This document shows positions 11,701-22,608 of a stretch of DNA of 64,000 nucleotides, piece by piece. A program made the translations under genes and the position numbers. The stretch is from positions 9,279,501 to 9,343,500 of the forward strand of contig NC_056535.1 of assembly GCF_910596095.1 (NCBI RefSeq), given 5' to 3'. Positions within the stretch are counted from its first letter, which is position 1. Each line of letters begins with the position of its first letter. Origin of the DNA: Thunnus maccoyii (Eukaryota; Chordata; Actinopteri; Scombriformes; Scombridae). The notes under the pieces are model-generated. The model worked only from the letters and a program-made list of their open reading frames with translations, was not told where the DNA came from and ran no database searches.

Positions 11701-14700
11701 ATATAAACTTTTTATGCAAAAGTTTCATTTTGCCTCCGTTAAGACATTGAGAGATTCACTGAGTGTTTGGTCAGATGTGACTAAGAGATTGAAAAGCCAC
11801 ACACTCCGGCAGCAGCCCTACACTTTAGCTCGACAGCAGTTAACACGAAAAATCTGACCATTTGCTCTCAGGTAACATTACATCCAGCACTGGCACAGTG
11901 AAACAGATCAACCTGGAGCTCCACAGTTAATTAACATGTAATTGATCAGTAGGAGGTTTAACTTATATATATACAAAATGCATTTATCTCTTGTTTTAAA
12001 CATTTTTTTTTAACATTTTTAATTTTTTTTCAACTGATTTATATTTAAAATTCAAAGAAATCCACTATTAAAAGACGAGTTTTGTTTAAAAAAGTTCAAT
12101 AAAGGCATGATGTTTCCAAAGTCAATGAGTAATCCTGTTAAATAATCATGATCTCAATATTGACCAAAATAATTGTGATTATGATTTTTGCCATAATCGA
12201 GCAGCCCTACTTTAATGCGTGCAGAAGAAGTAGAAGATTGACTGCTTTTGGAGCTTTTGTGACTTGACTGTTTACTGGAGGAATTTGACTCAACATTTGA
12301 AATGCTGTCATGAGGTTCAACACAAACCTCCTCTCTATCATTGTCACCGTCATCAGCAGCAGGGCAATTCTGAGTTTTAGACAACCATTTACTCACATCA
12401 GCAATAAAATCACTGATATTCAACATTTTTGCTTTGTACCATATTTCATGTTTCGTTGCTTCATCTTTAGGTAATAACCCCAATAGAGTCACATGCATTT
12501 GTTTAGCTTCATCACACACCCCTTTAAACCTGTCAAATGCACATTTCACCTCATTTATATAGTCTTTATCACTTATCAAGTCAATAGTTTGTTTTAGTTT
12601 AGACAATTTGTTTAATTTAGTCTTTCTTTCCTCTAAATTCTCTATTTTGTCCATCAGTGCTTTGTGTGTTAATTTAACAGAGCGCTTTTTCACAGTGCCC
12701 GTTTCTAGTTCTCTCACACCCCCATCAAGGTCAGCCTCATTCACTGACCGTTTATCATCAGTAAGTGGGTTGCAAGATTGCACCTTTTCTTCTTCCATAT
12801 TTATAGTAAGTCAGTGGCCTACTTAAATCCATGAAACAAAATGTTAGTTTTGTTAAGACAGGTTAAGACAGTTGAAACCAATGCATTGGATTTACGCTTT
12901 ATGATAATATGTGCACACAAATTTACAATGGCCATTATATGTCACACAATATCAGACTATTTAATATGCTGTGAATTAATTAATTAATTTATTTGGCAAT
13001 CGTCATATTTCCCACCGGACGTTTTGGCTGTTGATATTTTAATCTGTAACTACACGAGATACCAGCAAAAAGCTGGCATATACTGGCTAACGTAAACCCT
13101 GCTGCAGACAGAGAAAATGCGGCTCCAAGTGGCTGGATGAAAGGAGAGATCATTACACGGAGCAAAACATCTTCATATCTAAAATAACAGCATCCAAAGT
13201 CTGACTGAAAGTAAAACAAGGTAGCCTGTAGATGTCTCAATGAGTCAGTTTCCACCACTGAACATTTGACTGTTAATTTCAGACACACCCATGCTGTGAG
13301 GGAGACTCCGCTCTGTCTGTCTCGACACACGATGCGCTGGATTTATAGCACAAGACAAAACCAGAGCATCACTGTGAAACGGAATGTGGCAGAATAATCG
13401 TTTTATCTCAATTATCTTGTTTTCATAATCGTTGGAAGCCAAAATCGTAATAAAATTCGATTAATCGAGTGGCTGTACATAAAAGCAGAGGTGGACAAGG
13501 CAGCACTCATGGCTCGTGCTGCTGCTTTAAAGGAGAAGTGCGCTTTGGAGGAGCAGTAAGATTTTTTAAGGAGGAAAAAGTAGCAGCTTGAGCTGGACAC
13601 TGAAATAGCAGCCTCTACTTCTAGGCTAGCAGTACTCCAAGCCTGTGACAATAGCAGTGTTTCAGATGGATGGTGCGATGGAATGGAGTCTTATTTCAGG
13701 AAAGAGAATAAACTTAAAAACAAAAAATATGAGCCTTGGTATGAGCAGTCCTCACAGCAGCATACGTCTCTTCATTAAGTGCAAACCAATACTCAGTCAT
13801 TGGTGGAAAAAGAAGTTGCACCCGATCACCACAAGTCCAAGGACACAGCTCACAATAGTAAGTAGGATGATGCCAAATCTCAACAAGATATGAAAACATT
13901 ACATAAGTCAACTCTGGATCCTCTGGAGTGGCAAACAAAGCCTGGAGTCATTCAAACCTCTCTACCATCGGGAGATCTCTACAGTTTGCTGCAATGACAA
14001 AATGAGATAACAACACTCCTTGTTCAAATGCAAACCTCTCAGTTTCTATTTTATTTTTGATGGATATCCTCTACAGCTTAAAATATTCAAGCGTTTGACA
14101 ATTGCGTGGAAGCAAAAACTAACAGTAAAGGGGACTGTTTGTATTATCTTGAGCAGTTTACCAGGGGAGAGCCAAGGGATCTTCTGCACAGCTAACTTCA
14201 TATGACTCAGAGAGGTTAGGCTGTTGCTAAGCATCTGCTCAAGGCCAAGTGTCAAGTCTGAGGATGTTAAAAGACTCCAAGCATATGCACTTTTCCTACG
14301 CAAATGTTCCAATGCTATGGAGGAACCACAGTATTACTTGGAAGAGCTAAACATGCCAGCAAATATGAAAACTCTGATTCAGAAAATTCCATATAAACTC
14401 AGAGAAAAATGGAGAGTAAGAGCATGTGAAATTTTGGACAGAGATAACCAAAGAGCTTGTTTCACTGACATTGTCAAGTTCATTGAGCAACAGGTCAGAA
14501 TTGTTTCAGATCCAGTCTTTGCAGACATACAGGACACTCCGCTTGTTAAAGGAGGAGTCAGAGGCAAGTCTCAATTGAAAACACAGTTCAAAAGAAACCG
14601 TTTTGCAACTCATGTGTCTATTAAGGATGAATTTAAAGCAGATGCTCTAAAGAATGATAATATTAAGAATGAAGTTATCTTCTGTACAAAGGCAAACCCT

Positions 14701-17700
14701 GTTTCCTGTCTGTATTGTGCATGTGGTCATGCATTGGAGCAGTGTCCACAGCTGGGAAGAAAGACACAGAGGGAAAAATGTAATTTTCTAAAGGAGAAAG
14801 GTCTTTGTTTCGGTTATTTGCACACAGGGCACTTAAGCAAGAATTGCGATAGGTGCATTACTTGCAGTCAATGCAACCAAACTCATCCCAGCATTTTGCG
14901 TATTGAAAAAAATGAGTGGGTTATCCATGAAGATACTGAATGACCAAAGAAAAGATCAGAGATTTGCACAACTACCTCAGCTTGTGGTCATACAGGGGCT
15001 GGCAACAGCAGTGGCATTCCAATCTTGCCTGTACAAGTGAAGTGTGCAAGGGGAAATAAAGTGATTGGAACATATGCTTTTCTGGATCAAGGAAGCACAG
15101 GTACCTTCTGTTCTGAAAAACTGGTGGACAGGTTGAACTCTGATGGACGAAGAGATGCCTGTGTCCACAAACAACATTATCAGTGAAGATGAGCTGGTTA
15201 AGTGGCCTTATCGCAAAGGTATTCAGATCCCTCATATAAGAGCTGATGTTGACTTGTTTATCGGCACCAATTCCTCCAAGTTGATGGAACCTTGGAGGGG
15301 ATTAATAGTCACGGAGATAGACCATATGCTGTCAGAACCTTACTGGGGTGGGTGATTAATGGTCCATTAAAAGGAAACAATGACAAGCAGAGTGGGAGTG
15401 GCAACCCTGAAGTTATTGTTAACAGGATTATTGTCGACAGGATAGAGGAATTATTAACCAACCAATACAACCAAGACTTCAAAGAGAGAACCTCTAAAGA
15501 CCAAGAAGAGATGTCAAGACAGGAAAAGAAGTTTGTCTAAATTGATGAAAGCTCTGTTGAGCTTCAAGATGGGCACTATAAAATCAAACTGCCTTTCAAA
15601 AGAGAAAATATAACCATGCCAAACAACCTCTGCGTTGCCAAGCAACGTGTGCATGGTCTGAGAAAGAAACTTCAGAAGGACCCAAGTTTTCATGATGAGT
15701 GCACCAACTTTCTTGATGATGTCATTAGCAATAGCTATGCCGAAGGAGTGCCACAACATCAGTTGGAACCATGTGAGGGAAAAGTGTGTTATATACCTCA
15801 CCATAGAGTGTACCATCCAAGGAAGGGAACATTATGAGTGGTGTTTGACTGTGGAGCAGAGTTCAAAGGGGTCTCGCTCAACAGTCACCTTCTGCAAGGA
15901 CCAGCTCATTGGTAGGAGTCCTTATGTAAGTTCAGACAGGAGTCTGTAGCAATAATGGCTGACATACAATCTATGTTCCACCAAGTAAAGGTGGTAAAGG
16001 AACATGTGAACTTCTTCTATTCTTGTGGTGGCCTGAAGGTAACCTGGAGCAGGATCCTGTAGAGCATCACATGACTATCCATTCAATTGGGGCAGGTTCT
16101 TCACCCAGCTGTGCATGCTTTGCTCTTAGGAAAACTGCTGAGGATAACCAAACCAGCTATCCAGTAGAAGTGACCTAAACAGTCAACAGAAACCTCTATA
16201 TGGATGACCTTCTGAAGAGCCTGCCCTCTGAAGAGGATGCTGTCACCATGGTTAAGAACCTTATAGCTGTTTGCAACAGAGGAGGTTTCAAACTCACAAA
16301 ATGGATTAGTAATAGTTGGAAAGTGCTTCAAAACATTCCAGAAGAACACAAATCGAAGAACCTGTATGAGCTAGATCTGGACAGAGATAAGCTGCCAATA
16401 GAGAGGGCTTTAGGTCTGCAATGGTGCATCGAGACAGACACTTTCAAATTCAAACTGAAAGTCAAGGAGTAACCCCACACCAAACGTGGCATGTTGTCCA
16501 TTATTAGTTCTGTCTACGATCCATTGGGATTCTGAGCACCTCTCATACTACCTGCCAAACTGTTGTTGCAGGAGTTATGTAGGAGGAAGTATGATTGGGA
16601 TGACCTGATACCGATATCAGACTTTTCAGCAGAAGTGGAACAAGTGGCTAACAGATCTTGAAAAAGTGGCAGATTTCAAGGTCAGCAGGTGTATCAAATC
16701 CAAAGTATTGGAAGTACTGCAAGTGCCCAACTGCACCACTTCTCCGATGCTAGCGAGAATATATATGGTAAAGTTACCTACCTCAAAATGCAGAACATTG
16801 AGAAAATGGTTCATGTTGCTTTCTTGTTTGGCAAAGCCAGAGTAGCCCCACTGAAGCCCGTTACCATACCTCGCCTGGAACTCACAGCTGCTGTTGTTGC
16901 TGTTATGCTTCAATCAGAGCTTCAGCTTCCATTGATGAAATCAAACTTTTGGACTGACAGCACATCTGTTCTAAAGTACATTAAAAATGAGGACAAAAGG
17001 TTCCAAACCTTTGTTGCAAACAGGGTATCTACTATAAGGGACAACTCAAATATTTCACAATGGAGATACATTCTCACGTCACAAAAACCCTGCCCATGAT
17101 GCTTCAAGAGGATTGAAGGCAGATAATCTGGTCATCTAGAGATGGATTAAAAGCCCAAAGTTTCTATGGGAACCTGAAGAAAAGTGGCCAGCATCCCCTA
17201 TGGATTTCAGTGTCACAACCCAGAGGTTAAACGAAATCTCATGGTGAATGCAACTGTTGTTGACACTTTGAATGCCACTTATCAACTGATAACTTATTTT
17301 TCTGACTGGCAAAGGTTAAAGGTTGCAGTTGCTTGGATCATCAAACTGAATGGAACTCTGAGTAAGAGAAGAAAACAGTTGCAGCTTGCAATATTTACTA
17401 ATGGATCACCATCATTGGATGCATATAAAGAGATGCAAGCTTTTAGAGCTTCACTCGGAAGTCAGAAAGTGTCGCTGATGGATCTCTCAGAAGCTGAGAC
17501 ATCAACAATTTCCTTTTGTCAGCAAGAGAGATTCCACGATGAAATTGTTGCACTAACTTCTAGCAAATCAGAGGTAAAAAAATGGTAGCACTATCTACAA
17601 ACTTGACCCAATTCTAGAAGGAATTCTAAAGCAGCAATGCCTGAGGATATAAAACATCCCCTGGTCTTATCTAAAGACCAACACATCTCAAACCTCATTC

Positions 17701-20700
17701 TCTGATATTTTCATGAACAGCTGGGCGATGGAGGGAGAGATCATGTACTTTCCACTGTAAGGAAAAAATACTGGACTGCAAATGCCAACTTTGCAGTGAG
17801 GAAAATCATAGCAAGGTACAGATTCTGCAGGCGTTACAGAGGAAAGACCAGTGAACAAAAAATGGCAGATTTGCCTACAGAGAGAATTGTCCCTGATCTG
17901 CCTCCATTCACTAATGTTGGTGTAGATTATTTTGGTCCAGATGATGTGAAAGGAGGAGGCAACATCATGAAACATTATGGAGTAATCCTCACTCGAATGG
18001 CAAGTAGAGCCGTTCACCTGCAAGTTGCTTACTCTCTTGATACAAACTCATGTATCAACACTCCTCTGTCGGAGAGGACAAGTTTCTCACATGAGATCAG
18101 ACAATGGTACCAACTTTGTGGGAGCAGAAAGAGAGCTAAGAGAAGCCTTAGCTTCTTTAAATCAGAACCACATTGAAAGATCTTTGGCACAAAAGGGAAT
18201 TAAGTGGTGTTTTAACCCACCCATCACGGTGGTGCTTGGGAGTGCATCATATGGATGATCAGAAAAGTTTTGAGTTCTGTCCTCGGTCAGCAAAGTTTGG
18301 ATGATGAAGATTTTCAAATTGTGCTCTGTGAAATTGAAGCAATGCTTAATGGTCGCCCCATTTTGAGACTGTCTGAGGATCCAAATGACCTTGAGGCATT
18401 AACCCAAGACCACTTGCTTCTAATGAAAGGGAAACCAGTGCTACCACCAGGACTTTTTGAAACGAGAGATCTATATATACAAAGAGAAGATGGAAACAAA
18501 TCCAATATATCGCCAATCTCTTCTGAAAAATATGGGTTCATGAGTATCTACCTTGTCTTGTACATTCTGTTCATCTTCAAACAAAGACAAATGTAATAGA
18601 AAGACCTGTGACTAAAATATGTCTGTTATGTGAAGCTACAGATTAGGGATTGTTGTCAAATTCATGTGTATATTATGGATTACGCAATAAGAAACATTGC
18701 ATGAATTATTAATACTTATGTGTAAGAATGTTAATATCTGTTATGGATTTGGGTTTTGTTTTGCATTGTCATGGCTCCTTGAAATATAGTTTGAAAATTG
18801 CTTTGTCTTCTGACAGAAGCAATTAGGGCCTGGTGTGTGTGAACCATGTATTTGATTTGTGTTAAATGTAATATTACTCCCAAACACTAGGGGGTGTATG
18901 GTAAAGGCCAGGCTGGTAATAGGTTATTTAAGTTCATCCCAGTAATCTCAGATGCTGCTGATGGAAACGAGCAAACAGTTTTTTACTTGCTCAGATTTAT
19001 TGCTTGGCTGTATTTGTTTTAACTTTATATTGTAAGCTTATTGGAAGTGATGAACAATACCGAAAATGGACATTGATAAGAAAATAAATGCATAATATAT
19101 GAAGTATTGGAAAAGATTGAATATTGTTTATGAGTATACTTAGAAATGATGTTCAGTCTTTTCCAATGTGCTAATGTGCTAATGTAGTAGTAGCGGCTAA
19201 AGTGTAGGACTTAGTCACTATATGTGTAATGAAAAAAGGACATCAGGCACCACATCTCAAGTAAGAATGTCATGATGTTAATCAGGACTCGGCTGACCTG
19301 ACGTTGGGTCTTTGACCAGGTTGAAAATGGTTCCTGGTTTGTCGTTGATGTTGAAGCACAGAGCGTCATCTCTGTCTGGCAGCTCTATCATGAAATGAGG
19401 ATCTCCATCCACTGCAGGCAACACCGGAGTAAAATGACAGTAAACAAAATGGTTAAGATAGATGTTATCTTGTGTCACTTTCTTAGTAGAGGCCAAACAA
19501 GATGAGCTATAAAACAAGACAACTTACCAAAATATGTGGGTCGGGCAGCATATGAGTACAAAGGGGGGCTTACAAAGCGATGTGCTGCATACAGAAACAA
19601 TAATTTCAAGGTTAAAAACAACACACTGAATAGATTTCATCTTTTATATTTCATTTAGTTAAAAAATGACTGTCTTACCTACTCTGTCTGCCTGTAGTCT
19701 TTGGTCTGACAAAAACAAAACAAAACAGATAAAAAACAATTTTTTAAATTCCACAGTTCAAACTGGAGCACCAGCCTCTGCTGGTGTAGTGAGTGGAGTA
19801 AAGAGAAATAATATGTTTTTAACTTAAATTCAGTATCCGGTGCTGCTCGTCAGTGTGTTACAGTTTTACTTGACTGCAGTTATGCCACATTAAGAAAAGT
19901 CTACCCAGTGCCACTTTTTAAACCCTCTCTGCCCTCCCTTACCCTCAGTCAGTTTATCAGCAATGAGAGGGCTGTCTGTTCCATCCTCAGTTTCAGGCTT
20001 GGTGACCACCATGGAGGTGAGAGGGGTGACAAAGCTATACTGCAGGGACATGTCCAGGGCCTTGGCTGTGGCATTGGCTTTCTCGTCAGGGGTGCCAATC
20101 TTGCTGCAAGAATGAAAAAATACACACAAGTTCTCACATTTGACATTTTCATGAGACCATTGGTAAATAAAGATATTTTATATTATATATTATATTATAT
20201 TCTCAAGCAATTTAGGGCTCAGCTTGAAGAAAATTACTTAAACTGACCTCTTCTCCAGTAACTGCTGGATGGTGAGGTAGGCCCACAGACGCTCTGTGAA
20301 ATCCCCAAAGACGTACTCCTCCTCTGGGTAAATCACATCCCACTCTACAGCACTGGCCTGGCCCTGCACCTGGAAGTCCTCCTCAAACTTTTGGTGAGAG
20401 AAAAGGGGAAGAAACAATGCTTGAAAAAATGCTTTTCTACACCTCAGCACTGTCTCTAACTTTCTGATGTTTCTTTTTCCTCACCCCCTGGGCGAACACT
20501 TCCACCAGGAAGTTGTCCAGGTCGTTGTCCATCAGCCGACCAGCCACCACGATCTCTGTGCCGTTAAACAACTGGCTGAAGTGGTTGGTGGTCACGAAGT
20601 CCACTGCGTTGTCGGGGTAACGTAGGTCCACATCTAAAAGCAGAGGGCTGGACACCTCCTCATAGAAACCCTGTAATAGAATCATGCACACATTTATTTA

Positions 20701-22534
20701 TATACATTTATTTGTGTGCCATATAAATATGTTTTATTAGAATTATATACATATAGTTGTTACATATTTCCAGGGGAATATGGCCAATTTTGAATATTAC
20801 ACTCTGGGCTTTGTGTGTGCCTCTAGAAAACAAAACTATTGGCTCAAAAATGTGTAGCCTCAATCCTCCACCTGGAGTTGAAGGGTTGCATCTGAGGCCT
20901 CATAGATTCTGCGGGCCAGTCCCTTGTTTTGTTTGCTCATCACATCCAGGAAGGAATAATCCACATCGTTTCCGAATCCAAGACAGAACAGAGACATGTT
21001 CCCTCCAATAGCCGAGCGCACATTCTCCTGAATCCTTGGGACGTTCGACTCGCCTTCAGATACACATATAAAACAGGCACAAATTTAATGCCAAATATAA
21101 AGTACACCACTTACAGTATATGTTATAAAATGTGCATAGTCTGCTCACCGGTATTTGGCATTCCATCAGTCAGTAAAATAATCATGTCGATACTCCCCTC
21201 TGGGAGCTTGTTCTCCTGTCTGTCTTTCACCAGCATGTTCACACCTCGCAACACAGCATCATTGATATTAGTTGCTGGAAGGAAAACACAAAACATTTAG
21301 TAAAACAAATTGTTTTCATTTATTTTTTATTTAGAGAGTGAAGATTTCATTTGGCATTAAAGATGGTGTCACTTGTTTTTATATTAACCTCCCCTGGCTG
21401 ATAACTTTCCAATGTGGGCCATGGCTTCAGCCACATTTTCCTTGGTTGCTTTGGTTAGTGATTCCTTCCAAGGATCAATAATGCTATCAAACTGGATGAG
21501 GGCAAAGTAGTCCTCCTCATCGAGGTCTTCGATGATGGCCAGCATTGCCTCTCGGGTCTATAAAGAGTTACAAGGTCAGAGGTCAAAATGCGTGCTTGTG
21601 TGCATCAATGTATTAGAACCACTTTACCTTTGAATCATGTCTGATGTCTGAACAGTCTCTTACCTGCTGGATCTTTGTTCCCCTCATTGAGGTGCTCCTG
21701 TCGATCACAAACACCACGTTCTTTGGGACTCTGGGTAGGTCAGGTGGAGCAAAGAAGTGCACAAAGTATCCGTTCACAATCTGAAGGGAAGAGAATCATA
21801 AAGAGTAGTAAAATACATGAAAGATTGACAGAAGGCTGCAATTGTAATCATTTCTTTTCCAGAGAAAAAGTTTATTCATTTTATGTTGTTGCAGTCTTAT
21901 TACAGATTTTTCGATTTTCTTTCAGAACTTATTCTGCGAACAAAGAAGGTTAAAGTGACTCTGCATAGTTTTATATGTGAAGCCTGGTATAAATATGCAG
22001 ACATCAGACACTGAGGTGATTCTGATGTACAATATTTGTTGACTGCTGACCTGAATGTCCCCGAGGCTCTTTGCACGGTTCACATCATACTTGATGATAA
22101 AATCTCCATCGATCAGTGTCTCATCACAACCTGGACACTTCCTCTGCTGGTCCATAGTTGGTGAAAAAGAGATGTGAGCCTGACAAGAGGATTAATACAT
22201 TCAGTTTGGCCCATTCTTACTTCTTAAATTCTGTATGTTGTTCATTTTATTGAATACAGAGACAGGAAGTCAGACCAACATTACCTTCACTTTGAAAACT
22301 AAAACAGAGACACACAGATGCAACAATCAGAGACAATCTCATTTTCTGTAGCATGTACCTTTTTGTCTGTGACAGTTTTCTCCACTAGGGGGAGCAGCTC
22401 ATTGGAGAGGAAGGTTGCTTGAGCATCAACATAAGAAATGCCTTGAGGCTCATAAATGTTTGTCACAATCTGTCTCCACACAGTCAGGCGTGCATGCACA
22501 CACACACACACACACACACGCAGGCACACATACA

Positions 22535-22608
<74 letters not shown>

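Larger units (their letters stand above)
11089..19221 (+). mobile_element. BEL/Pao LTR retrotransposon, decayed and internally rearranged
   Basis: Inserted in the copy B intron between exons 18 and 19. ATGTGT occurs on both sides (11083-11088 and 19222-19227), while copy A has the site once, so this is the target duplication. Order: 5' LTR remnant, inverted-repeat DNA element, inverted 5' gag segment, partial second DNA element, rest of gag, protease, RT with YMDD, RNase H, integrase, 3' LTR. All reading frames after gag are interrupted by stops and frameshifts, so it is inactive. Described as an old element only. Confidence 0.88.

Noticed and set aside
12154..12798. A 214-residue ORF as a host gene
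   Set aside because: It resembles Pao gag, ends inside a hAT-like element, and its continuation lies within the same retrotransposon.
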